Shown here piece by piece: positions 31,934 through 42,835 of a stretch of 64,000 nt of DNA. This DNA comes from Austropuccinia psidii. Its lineage: Eukaryota > Basidiomycota > Pucciniomycetes > Pucciniales > Sphaerophragmiaceae. Positions within the stretch are counted from its first letter, which is position 1; each line of letters opens with the position of its first letter. The stretch lies in the NCBI GenBank assembly GCA_023105745.1, contig JALGQZ010000015.1, positions 5,665,499 through 5,729,498 of the forward strand, in the 5' to 3' direction. The notes beneath the pieces were generated by a model, which saw only the letters and a list, made by a program, of their open reading frames with translations, did no database searches and was not told where the DNA came from. The position numbers were made by a program, and so were the translations under genes.

Positions 31934-34900
31934 TGTCAGGATGAAACCATGATAAAGTGCTAAATAGGCTAGTTAAAACTTTAACTATGTTTGTGACATG
32001 GTTATAAAGATTAAAATAAAGGAGGTTTTAAGATAATAGGGTTTTATAATTAAATAAACGGGCTTTACTATCAAGAGATAGTGGTGGTGAGAGCTTCTGA
32101 AAGCCCTGGGTGCAGTCTTACCAGTTGGATTACTATAATCAGAGCTACAATACTATGACTTATAGTATAACCTGATTATTTTCCAAGAGTAAAACTGTTT
32201 TTGAGAGTTTACTACATAGGAATTCAAGAGCAACATGAGGAAAGCTTTTCTGGCTGTGAAGAGCCTCCTTTGTATCCTGAAATGGGGTGAAAAGGTGGCT
32301 AGACCTTTCAGCATAGAGGAAGTGATGATTTTTCACACTCTAGGACAGGATTGTGGTTTACAAAGGGCCTGTATAGCCTGTATTGGGCTCAGATGTGGTT
32401 TTTAAGCCACATCTGGGCAGTTTTCACCAATACAGGGTGAAGATTTTCATCTGGGGACCACACAGCCTGATTCTGACGTGTATGACGTGTAGAATGCTGT
32501 ACAGAACTGTATGAGACCCCATTATTGAATGAACTATGATATTTAAGTAAAAACAAGCTTCTTTGTCAGTTGAACACCTCATAATCATGGTAATGGGATA
32601 TTTTGCCATGGTAAGGCAGTATTGGTCAAAATGTGGGAGTTTGACCTTAAAACAGCTATACCTTTGTCAGTTCTTGAGATATTAACCTCAAAATTAAATC
32701 AGTGTGTAGCCCTGTATGTTTTCTATACAATGGTACCTTATTTGGTATGGTTATCATTCAATATGACAAAGTTATCCCATGTACAGGTTTTTTGTACATG
32801 TGCGTGTTTTTAGGCAAAGCTGTATTGGGCTTGTTTGCCCTATAACTTTTGTTCTAGTGGAGATATGGAGAAATGGATGACACCAGAAGATAGTCCTGAT
32901 TGTGCTCTTTCCAAAAAGACCCCAATTTAGGTATGTCACACTAAAACTGTAGAAGCTAGATGAGAGGTGAATGTTTTATTCACCCTTATTTGGCCTGAAT
33001 TTGACCATAACTTCTGTAATACTGGTGCTAGCTCAGTTTCGTTTGGACCATTTGATAGCCCTGTCTTAGAGATTCATTTTTCATACCCATTCGGTGTGGT
33101 TAGGCCTCTTACTCTTTATTTCAGATGAGAGGTGAAACCAAAGGTTTGTACTCAGAAACAACTTTTAGCTGGAATAACTTTGTTATTCTTTGTCCTATGA
33201 TTATTGGACTTGTATATTTGGGAAGGGGTGAGTTTCCTCTTTCGTTTGATACCTTTTGAGCTGATTTGGCTCATTTACATGTTTTGGTGGCATCTTGCCT
33301 GTGAGCCTGTGAGGTATGTATGACATACCCATCAGGCCACAAATGATTTTATAAACAGTTAATTTTGTCTTAAACAGACTTTTTAGTTGAATTTAAAATA
33401 AAAAATAATAAAAAATAAGTATAACTTTTTTTTGGATAAACAAAGTTATAAATATTATGTCATTTTTGGATTCTACACCAAAAATAACCTAGGGTACACC
33501 CATAGGGTGTTATACCCAAAACCACTTATTTTTTATGTTATTGGAAGATTTAAGAATCTATTTAAGCTTAATTAAGCTTAAATTTAAAGTTGCATAAGGT
33601 TTATGCAAACTTACCAAAATTTTAGTTAAAATTGAGGTGTGGTGTATATTTACTGAATTGGCTAAGGATTTGCCATACAGAATGTAAATCCTGCGTGAGC
33701 TCAATTTAAAAGGGTTTAAAGCCATGGTATGGCTTTAAATAAATAAAAGGGCAAAATCCACGCAAAAAGGTGGGACAAAGGAAAAAGACCAAATAGAGCT
33801 GGGGTACCCAACTTTTTGGATCTGCAAGGATTCAATTAAGGTTGTCCACCTGTATTGGAGGATTTTAAACCTTATTTAAACTTTAAGATTAGACTTTGAT
33901 CCAACCTTAAGGTTTAAACTGGTTTTATCCCAAATTGGACAGGAATTTCAAGCTGCCAAAGGGTAAATCCCAATATGCAGGCTTGAAATCAAGGTTTTAA
34001 GAACTGTCAGAGCTTAATTAAGCTTAAAAACCTTAAATAAGCTTAAAACTTTAAAGTTTCAAGCATTAAAACCTTATCAAAACTTAAGGTTTGGTGTGTT
34101 TTGCTATTTTACTTGGAAAAATAGCAATAACTTCAAAAATTCATTAAAAATCCAATTCTTAATGGATTTGCTTGAAAATTTCACACAACTTAGAATTTAA
34201 TATTATCAATATATAAATTAAATTTTAAGTATCTTTTATAAATAAATTTCCTGGGTAATTAGCTTGGAAATTTACTCTTTTAATTAAGCTCAAAGAAAAT
34301 TATGATTTCTTTAAAAATTAATTAAAAATTGAGTTTAAGAGATTTTTGCTTGAAACTCTAATTTTAAGTTTTTCATGTGATGAACTTCAATATAAATAAC
34401 CTTATTTTATATTAAAACTTAAAATAGTTAAACTAAATGAGGATTAAAGCTACTTGGAGTTAAGAATGACACTGGTAACTTTAAATTGGAAGTAAAAATA
34501 AGTTTCCTTAAGTTAAGAACTTTATTTTTTAAGCATGGTTTTTCAGCTTTGACCTGAGCACGCCCTCTACATCCATTATGAATCATGAGAGCTGCTCTGA
34601 AGACATAAAAAGAGTCTTTTCATCACTGTTTTTGTCCATCATCCATTATCAATCCAATCATATTAGAAATTTAAACAGGTAAACTTTTATTAAATATAAA
34701 ATCTTATTATTAAAAGTAATTCTGAAGTTATTTTTATTCTTTATTTATTAAAATTGAAGAATTGAAGTCATAGAATTTAGATTATTGTTGTAATCACCAA
34801 TAATATATTTTATTATATAAAATTATCATTTTGAATATCTTTTAAAATCCACAAATTCCTCTCAAAAACTCTTTAATCGTAATTTATATTATAAAAAGTT

Positions 34901-35514
34901 GTTTTATCTTTAAATTTATTGATTTTTGACGTGTTTTTAACTTATAACCTTTATATAGTATAATAACTGTTGTATTAGACTTGTTGTATTAAATAAATCT
35001 TATAAGTGAGTTTTCTTTAAGGTTCTATATTTTTTTTATCTAAATATTAGTTTTTTTATATAGAATTTTTATTCTAAAAGAATTATTTCTGCACAGTGTG
35101 TGTTTAATTCTTTTTATAAATAATATTTATATTATTTATAAGTGGTTAATATTCATATTTTCCACGTGTAATTGTCTCATTAAGAGCTTTACACTTCTTA
35201 TTGTTATAACTGTCAGTGACTATAACAATAATAGAATAATTACAATTTATTATAATTATTATTATTTTTTTATTATTATATTATTATAATAATAATCAAA
35301 TTATTTTTTATATATAATTATTTTTAATAATTATATTTAAATTTGTGGTTGTAATATTTTATTATATTATATTTTTCTACTGAGGACAGTCATAGTACTC
35401 TTGATATTGTTACTATTATCAAGAGTTTCATAGACAAACCTTACATTGCCTATACCATTGGCTTATGGTATTTGGCTGTCTTGACTGTTCTCTGGTTTGG
35501 GTCACAGGCTGACA
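31934..35514 (-). repeat. Solo LTR-5 in W1 gag, itself split by LTR-6
   Basis: Plus-strand ends TGTCAGGATG (31934) and GGCTGACA (35514), target duplication GTTCC at 31929-31933 and 35515-35519. Without the inserted LTR-6 (33300-35445 plus one copy of TTGCC) the LTR would be about 1430 bp, the normal family length. The palindrome is at 32375-32434 in slightly degraded form. Confidence 0.93.
33300..35445 (+). repeat. Solo LTR-6 nested in solo LTR-5
   Basis: 2146 bp, begins TGTGAGCCTGTGAGG, ends AAACCTTACA, flanked by TTGCC at 33295-33299 and 35446-35450. It is the least damaged LTR-6 in the window. A 10-bp stem hairpin (ACTCTTGATA / TATCAAGAGT, loop 10) lies near its 3' end at about 35396-35425. 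No coding sequence. Confidence 0.93.
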
Positions 35515-36210
35515 GTTCCAACTATGTCTTCTGGCCTATAGATGAAATAATTTTCTTCTTAAATCAATTCTTTTTCTTTTGACCTTATCTTTGAAAGACA
35601 ATGGGCTCAATAATCTGTTAGGTGCTATATGATCTTCTCCTGACCCAGAAAGCTCTTGATGTGTAAGTAGGAGTTCATAGCCCCTTGGCAAAGGCTTGGG
35701 CATACTTCCCAGTCCTCTTCCTTGGATGCACTGCACCAGTTGTTTTACTGGTACTGATATATTTTTATGGCTGCCACTTGGAAATGGTTCAGCCCTTGAA
35801 ATATTACCTTGAATCAGTTCAGGCTCAAAGTTCACATCAAAGTTTGTAGGTACAAACCTTGGGGAATGGGGGAAACTCTGGTATCCTCCAGACATATTTT
35901 TCTTTAGGAATACTTGCCATATTGGGCCTTGGTCTTTCCTCTTACTTGTCTGGATCCATCTGGTTGTACTGAATACTTGCTTCAATTTCTGGTATGCACC
36001 ATTTTTGTATCAAGTCAAGAGAAAATAAAGAATAAAGACAGAAAAAACACACGTTTTGGTGGTTTTTTAGTTTGTTATGCTTTGAATAACATGCCTCTTT
36101 GAGCAATTTGAACTTCAAAAATCTCTTCAAATGTTTCTTATAAAGATTCTGTACTATTGGCTTATCTCTTACTGAGCTTATTGCTAGCTGCAATATACTT
36201 GATCAAAGAC
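35515..36210 (-). pseudogene. W1 gag exon 1 and N-terminal part
   Basis: Exon 1 near 36210-36050 is degenerate (NKLSKRYITS in W2). Then NQMDPDK, a stop, and RPRPNMASIPKEKYVWR in one frame, and from about 35900 NMSGGYQSFPHSPRFVPTNF, EPFPSGSHKNISVPVKQLVQ and GRGLGSMPKPLPRGYELLLT. It ends where the solo LTR-5 is inserted. These match W2 gag nearly block for block. Early Gag region of unknown fold. Confidence 0.7.
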
Positions 36211-36594
36211 ATCACAAAAAAATATGACAAAAGAAAAAAAAGTTTACTTTTAAAATTTTTTTATGATTTTTTATGAGTTTTATTATTTTTCAATATTGAA
36301 AAATTATTCTTTTGGAAGAAAAGGAATCAAAATTTTGGACTTTGAATCAAAATTAATTTAGAGTTAATAAAATAATAATTTTATAAGTTTTTAGATGTTA
36401 AAAAGCCACATGCAAAAACAGTATAAAATCAAAGCAAATTACTCAATGAAAAGAATAATTAATTCAATTTCAAAAATAAGAAAGAATTTGACGTTAAATT
36501 GAAAGAAAGAAAATTATTAAATTAATATATTTGAGAGCTTAAAAGTATATTGATTAAGGGTACAAGGTTCACAAAACATGACCAGGCCGCCAAA
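36211..36594 (-). other. W1 leader with mutated primer-binding site
   Basis: AT-rich leader. The primer-binding site reads TTTGGCGGCCTGG in minus sense, one base off the shared TTTGGGGGCCTGG. The leader-intron acceptor near 36220 has lost its AG. Confidence 0.5.
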
Positions 36595-37638
36595 TTCAAT
36601 ATTTGTGTATGAAACTGTTGATAGTATTACTATTAATCAAAAGTACTATGACTTTGCTTATGAAATACAGAAATGAAAATTATTATAACCATAATTAAAT
36701 AATTAGTAAATTAATGATTTGTTTTACTTTTTATACACTACTGGTGATTATAACAGTAAGAAGTAATTTTCTACAAGAATCAATTGCAAGAATTATTTAA
36801 TAATAAAACTTTATTGAAATAGGAAGATTATTTCAATATATAACTATCTTTTAGAAGAATAATTATAATTATAGCTTTTCAAGAAAACAAATACTAGAGA
36901 AAAACCTTAATAATTAATTGTAAATCACTGACTAATACTCCAATGAACCATGGAAAGAATATGGTGGAGATATTTGACAGATAAATTGTGTATTTAACGG
37001 ATCAAAATTAATTTAAAATAATATTACAACAATACATAGTTGATTTATATTATTTCACGTCTTGCTTATTGATTCTGACAGAATTAAAAGACATAATGAA
37101 AGATTTGCCTAATAATTACTTTTTGGAAACAAAGATATAATTGGATAATAAGATGATTTGGAAAAAAACCACAAGGGGAGGCTTCTTTCAAGTCAAAAAC
37201 AGCGCACAGAGACATGCCATGGAACAAAACAAAACGCCAGTAAGTGAGAAAACAATAATCCTTTTTGGATTAATGATTTCTTCATCTTTTGTCACATAAG
37301 ATTATCAGAATTACTTAATTTAAGGCTTTTATGTGGCTACAAAACCATTTATGGTTAAGAATAACAGGAGTAACAACTGTAAATATTCTTTCATTTCAAA
37401 ATAAGAATTAATTTCTCAAAATTATCAATGTTATTGGAGATTACATCACATGTTGTGGTTTCTGTGAATTTTTTAAGATTCAGTGTTTCATGTGGAATCA
37501 TCAAAAATGGCCTGTACATAAAGCTTTTAATTTTACTTATGAAAACATAATTATTTTTAGTTTCTTTATGTTTCATATCATTCTTAATTGGTCCTGAAAT
37601 ATTTTTAAAGATTAATTAAGAATTGTATTTTTAATGAA
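36595..37638 (-). repeat. LTR-4, 5' LTR of W1 (partial)
   Basis: Aligns with 44637-45675 of the solo LTR-4. The terminal TGTAAG is degraded. F interrupts it after ATGAA (37634-37638). The missing right part is not found directly after F. Confidence 0.8.
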
Positions 37639-39078
37639 TGTCAGCCTGTGACCCAAAACCAGAGCACAAGCATGACAGCAAAATACCATAAATCAATGGT
37701 ATAGCCAAGAACCACCAAAACATGGAGATGAGCCAAAGCAGCTCAAAAGGTATAAAAAGAAAGAGGAAACTTACCCCTTTCCAAAGATACAAGTTCCATC
37801 ATCATAAGAAAAAGAATGCCAAAGCTATTCCTGCTCAAAGTTGTTGTTGAGCATAAACCTTAATTTTCACCTCGCATCTGAAGTAAAGAGGAAGAGGCGT
37901 AACCCCATCAAATGGGTATTCAACATGGAGCTCTAAGTCAGGGCTATCCAATGGTTGTAGGAAAACTGAAATAGCACTTGAATTACAGAAGTTATGACCA
38001 TAATATGGTCAAATAATGGTGATCAAAATATTCACCTCTCAGCCAACTTCTACAATTTTAGTGGGAGATACCTAAAGTAGGGTGTTTCTGGAAAGTGCAC
38101 AATAAGGGAAATCTGATGGTGCCATCCATTTCCCCATATCTCATCTAGAACAAAAGCTATGGGGCAAAAAAGCTGTATACAGTTTTTAAGCAAAATCTAT
38201 ATATGTACAAAAAATCTTGTACATGGCACAAACTTGCCATACTTAATGATAACCGTATCAAATGAGGAACCATTTTGTAGAACACATCTAGGGCTACACA
38301 ATGAACCAACTTTGAGATTGATATCTCTAAAACTGACAAAGGTATGGCAGTTTTAAGCTCAAAATCACACAATTAGACCAATAAAGTCTTACTGTGGGAT
38401 ATTCTCCCATAGGTATGATTATGAGGTGTCACATAGACAAAGAAGCAAGTTTATACTTCAATACCTCATAATTAATTCAATGATGGGGTCCCATACAGGT
38501 TCTGTACAGCATTCTACGCATTATACACATCACAAGTGGGCTATGTGGTCCCCAGATGAAACCTTTCACCCTGGATTGGTGAAAACTGCACAGATGTGGT
38601 TTAAATACACAATCTGAGTCAATAAAAAGCATACAGGCACTATGAAAGCCACAAGCCAGTGCTGTGAAGTGAAAACCTCTTCACTTCCTCTATGTCGATG
38701 GTACAGAGGGCCATTCCATCCCATTTTAGCATAAGAGGAGGCCTTTTTCTCCATCAGAAGAGGTTTTGTTATCCTGCTCTTGAATTCCTACATAGTGCAA
38801 CTGAAAAAAACAGCTATACTCTTGGAAAATAATCAGGTTATACTTTAAATTCTTAAGTATTGAAGTTCTTACTTTAGTAATCCAACTGGTAAGACTGCGC
38901 CCAGGGCTTTCAATAGTGCTTACCACCACCATTTCACAATAGTAAAGCCCTTATTATTCAATCTTAAAATTTTATTATCCATTATAAACTTGTTTTAAAT
39001 TTATTTTACCATGTCACAGTCATAGTTAGAGCTGTGAATATAGCCTGATTACACCTTCATCATAGACTCAGCCTAACA
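37639..39078 (+). repeat. LTR-5, 5' LTR of F
   Basis: 1440 bp, TGTCAGCCTG to GCCTAACA. The palindrome at about 38593 and the TGACG motifs at about 38517 are degraded, mostly by CG to CA or TG changes. The PBS TTGGGGGCCTGGC follows at 39081. Confidence 0.9.
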
Positions 39079-39695
39079 TCTTGGGGGCCTGGCAATGTCT
39101 TTAAACCTTTGTGAACCTTATAAGTCAATTTTTTCTCTTATTTTCTTCTTTCTGACCTTTTTTCTCTTTTTGAGGTGTAAATGTTACCAAATAAAAATAA
39201 AATATATATCTTTTATTTTTTTTTTGAGTGGGATATGCTGTATACCACTGTGTTTTCTTCTATTTTTTGGCTTGTTGCGTGGTTGATTATAATATAATAA
39301 CCACAAAACCCTTATTTCTGGTGTGTTTTACATATTTGAACACATTAAGCCATTAATACAGTCCTTTTTTCTATTGAATAAGGGAGCCTCTTACTGTATA
39401 AGTAACAGTTAAAGAGTGGTTGCGCAAATTTTTAATTTCACTTACCCTCTTACATAACCACTTTTTCAGATTATACTTTCTAATTACAAGTTAATCTTTG
39501 ATATACTGGTATACGAACAGTGTGCCAGATATCTGTAAGATGTATTTCTGACATGAAATTGTTGATTCAATCAAACTGTCATAATACAAGGGCATAATAT
39601 AGAAATATATTGCCCAGGGGCCATCCTTAGACATGAAAACAGAATTTTAAGAAGTCTTAACTGACAATAAGCCCTCTTTTTCCTGTCTGATTCAG
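39079..39695 (+). other. F leader with primer-binding site and decayed leader intron
   Basis: PBS at 39082-39093. The intron equivalent runs from GTCAAT (39124; GTAAGT in Y) to TTCAG (39695). The exon base before the donor is A and the base pair after the acceptor is TG, so splicing would give ATG GAA GAA. Confidence 0.6.
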
Positions 39696-40042
39696 TGGAA
39701 GAAAACTACATCCCACTAGACACCCGGTCACAGGCCAATACCCCAGTGACACCCGCAGCACCAGAGGTCAGAAAGGGAAAACAAAAGGGGCACAGTGAAG
39801 GCCTTATGACAGTTAAAAGGTGGACACCCATTGCCACTCAGAGGAATACAGAACAACAAAACTCTGCATCAATACAAGGTAAACCAACCTTAACAACCTG
39901 TACAGGGAAGATTACATTCATTAACTCAGTTGTAACCTCTAAAGGTAAATTGCCAAAAGCAGCAGAAAACAGATTTGTAAAAGGCACATTCAAAGGAAAA
40001 TACCCTAAGAAGAAAACGTTTTTGACTGCTTGCAAACACTGA
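39696..40042 (+). pseudogene. F ORF1 (exon 1 of the spliced accessory ORF)
   Basis: From the split start it reads MEENYIPLDTRSQANTPVTP, then HSEGLMTVKRWTPIATQR, ASIQGKPTLTTCTGKITFI and TSKGKLPKAAENRF. The exon proper is 300 nt (39696-39995), exactly as in Y. Both splice sites of the following intron are lost: the donor is GAAAAT (39996) and the acceptor AA (40062-40063). The frame therefore runs on to a TGA at 40040-40042, 1 nt before the Gag ATG. No known domain. Confidence 0.6.
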
Positions 40043-40063
40043 TATGTCACCTGTACACCTCAA

Positions 40064-42206
40064 AGACCTTGGTTTCCAAAGGTCCCAGCCAGAGGCCATA
40101 GAAGGCTCTTCCAGAACGAGCAGACCTGGTAGGGGACACCTTGGAAACAGTGGTGGATGGAAAGACATTGAGGTAGATCATACCAACTCTGCCATTCACA
40201 TTCCAACTCAACAGAAACATCAAACCAGAGGAATGGAAGGATATGGATCAAGTTCTTCAGCTCCACAAACTCCTCTAAGATCTTTTCCAATGGAGCATGG
40301 ACAACAAGAGGTTCAGCCTGGAATCCCACTGGGAAGAACTTGGAGAAAGTTTCCAGAAGATCTGTCTAAAAGAAATAGAATTCAGAGACCTTATGGTAAT
40401 CACCAAATGTTGGAATCCCACCAGGCAGTTTGGACTCCTGGAGGTGAGGACAAACAGAATAACGGAGAATCAAGCAGCTATCCAAGCTATAGAAGAACAA
40501 CTGAGCCAGAAAGGGCATACTCAGATTCTTTCAGGCTCACAAGGAGTAGACCAAAATAGATTTCTAGTGGGTTCACACCATTCAGGAACCAACAGATAAG
40601 TGGCCAAGAGTCACCATTCTTCAAAATCACAGGAAGTTTCTTGTCAGATAGAGTCTATATTGAAGTAGTAATTAGGATATTTAAAGCTAGAACTTTGACT
40701 GTGACACGTAAAAAATGATTTAAAATAAGGGTTTTCAGTAAAATAATGATTTATAATATAATTAAAGGGTTCTACTATTAAGAAATAGTGGTGGTGAGTG
40801 CTATTGAGAAACCCTGGGTGCAGTCTTACCAGTTGGATTACTATAATAAGAACTACAATAATTAAAATTAGAATTCTACCTGATTTATTACGCAAGAGTA
40901 AAACTGTTTTGGACAGTGTACTACGTAGGGTATTCAAGAGCAGGATTAGGAAACAATTCTGGCTGTGAAAAGCCTCCTTTTTATCCTGAAATGGGGTGGA
41001 AAGGGTGCTAGTCCTTTCCACGTAGAGGAAGTGAAGATTTTTCACTCTCTAGGACTGGCTTGTGGTTTTCAAACAGCTTGTATAACCTGTATTGGGCTCA
41101 GATGTGGTTTTGAAACCACATCTTGGCTGTTTTCACCAATACAGGGTGAAAACTTCCATCTGGGGACCTCACAGCCTGATTCTGACATGTATGACGCGTA
41201 GAATGCTGTACAGAAGCTGTATGGGACGCCAGTATTGACTGAAATATGAGGTATTGAAGTGAAAACAAGCTCCTTTGTCTATTTGACACCTCATATTCAT
41301 GATTATGGGATATTATCCAATGGTAAGGCTGTATATGACAGCAGGTGGGAATCTGACCTTAAAACAGCCATAACATTTTCAATTTGTGAGATATCAACCT
41401 CAAAATTGGTTCAGTGTGTAGCCCTGTATGTGCTCTACACAATGGTACCTCATTTGATATGTGTATCATTAGAAATGGCAAAGTTATCCCATGTACAAGA
41501 ATTTTGAACATTTGCTTGGTATAGGCAAAAAGCTGTATTGAGCTTATTTTCCCCATAGCTTCTGTTATAGTTGAGATGTGGGAAAATGGATGACACCATC
41601 AGATAGTCCTGATTTTTCTATTTCCAAAAAGACCCCACTTGGAGTATCTCACACTAAAGCTGTAGAGGTTAGATGAGAGGTGAATGTTTTGTTCACCCTT
41701 ATTTGGCCTGAAATTGACCATAACTCCAGTGATATTGGTGCTAGCTCAGTTTGGCTGGTACCATTGGATAGCCCTGGCCTAGAGGTTCATTTTGAATACC
41801 CGTTTGATAGGGTTAAGCCTCTTCTTCTGGATTTTTCAGATGAGAGGTGAAAATTAAGGTTTATGCTTGGCAATAACTTTGAGCAGGAATAACTTTGTTA
41901 TTTCTTGTCCTATGGTGATGGGACTTATATCTTCAGGAGGAGGTGAGTTTCCTCCTTCTTTTGATACCTTTTGAGCTGATTGGGATCAGCTCCATGTTTT
42001 GGTGGTGTCTTGGCTATACCATTGGTTTATGGTATTTTAGCTGTCATGCTTGTGCTCTGGTTTTGAGTCACAGGCTGACATTTCTAGGAGAAGACAAGTA
42101 CACAAGGGAAGAAACAAGATAACCTTTTACCAAAGGAAGAGGAAGTCAGACCCAATGATCCAGAAGCTGTTGGATTTGGTGAAAGAAGTACACAAGAACC
42201 AGAAGT
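40064..42206 (+). pseudogene. F overlapping ORF (frame a), decayed
   Basis: Frame a has early stops but is open for 100 codons at 40297-40599 (DNKRFSLESHWEELGESFQK, WNPTRQFGLLEVRTNR, AIQAIEEQLSQKGHTQI). After the solo LTR-5 its conserved C-terminus is still present at 42147-42206: PMIQKLLDLVKEVHKNQK and stop. The same ending is found in Y. Confidence 0.5.
40642..42080 (-). repeat. Solo LTR-5 in F gag
   Basis: 1439 bp, plus-strand TGTCAGATAG to GGCTGACA, target duplication TTTCT at 40637-40641 and 42081-42085. Very similar to the solo copy at 7736-9171. Confidence 0.94.
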
Positions 42207-42216
42207 AGTTGTACAA

Positions 42217-42835
42217 AAATTTCACTCTAGATGACATTTCAAATACCTTACAAGAAATAAGGAAAAGAATAAATATAGGAAAACATTCCCCATAAAAAAG
42301 CAGTGGTTTCAAAGAGATACAAACTTCCAGGCAGGAGTTCAAAGAAAATTCCAAAGAAAGAGTGGCAGAAGTGACTAAGAAGAAAAATCCTTGTCACAAT
42401 TGTGATTCAACAGACCACTATGCCAACAACTGTCCAAAAGCAAAGGAAAAAGTCTATTCAATTGATAAAGTCCAGAGCAGGAATTCCCCACAGAAGATTC
42501 TGAATCATACTCTATGTGAGATGCCATCAGAGAACAATCTGATGAGGAGCAAGACCCAAAAGAGTAATTTCTAGTGGAATACCAAGAGGAAACACCACTA
42601 GAAATCCAGGACATACAGTTGCAAGCAGGCATGCCACAAGACACTGCCAATAAATACTTGTGCAAAAACACACAGGATACACAAACATTCCTGGTCAAAC
42701 CAACCAAAGGGATGGCATACATACATGGGACGGCCACAAAAGTGACTGTTTTCATTGAAGATGCTTAACACCCATTGATAATTGACAGTAGGGCACACTG
42801 CTCTATAGTGGCCAGAAATTAATGCTTCAGGGAAG
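42217..42835 (+). pseudogene. F zinc knuckle and protease
   Basis: An intact CCHC knuckle CHNCDSTDHYANNC (about 42395-42436), a frameshift, then the linker EETPLEIQDIQLQAGMPQDT and the protease core GMAYIHGTATKVTVFIEDA followed by a stop. The active site is IIDSRAHCS, with Arg in place of the Gly of DSG. About 75 nt after it are deleted (the YLD..PNWEKQLLPTKAK block of X). The enzyme must be inactive. Confidence 0.85.

Larger units (their letters stand above)
31138..37638 (-). mobile_element. W1: Ty3/gypsy element, LTR and gag 5' part only
   Basis: The oldest element of the left stack. Visible: the 3' portion of its 5' LTR (36595-37638, cut by F), leader, exon 1, and gag up to 31138 where E3 enters. 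A solo LTR-5, itself split by LTR-6, interrupts gag at 31934-35514. Capsid and pol should lie to the left of the window beyond E1, E2 and E3. Closest relative in the window is W2. Confidence 0.85.
40044..42216 (+). pseudogene. F gag N-terminal region (frame b), split by solo LTR-5, capsid deleted
   Basis: ATG 40044: MSPVHLKDLGFQRSQPEA, then SGGWKDIEVDHTNSA, GYGSSSSAPQTP, SYRRTTEPERAYSDSFRLTR, stop at 40557. The frame continues (FTPFRNQQISGQESPFF) to the solo LTR-5, and after it from 42086 (QGKKQDNLLPKEEEVRPND, GFGERSTQEPEVVVQ). At about 42216 it jumps to sequence equivalent to X 57845, deleting about 1.3 kb that encodes the whole capsid domain. Such a Gag could not assemble. Confidence 0.8.
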
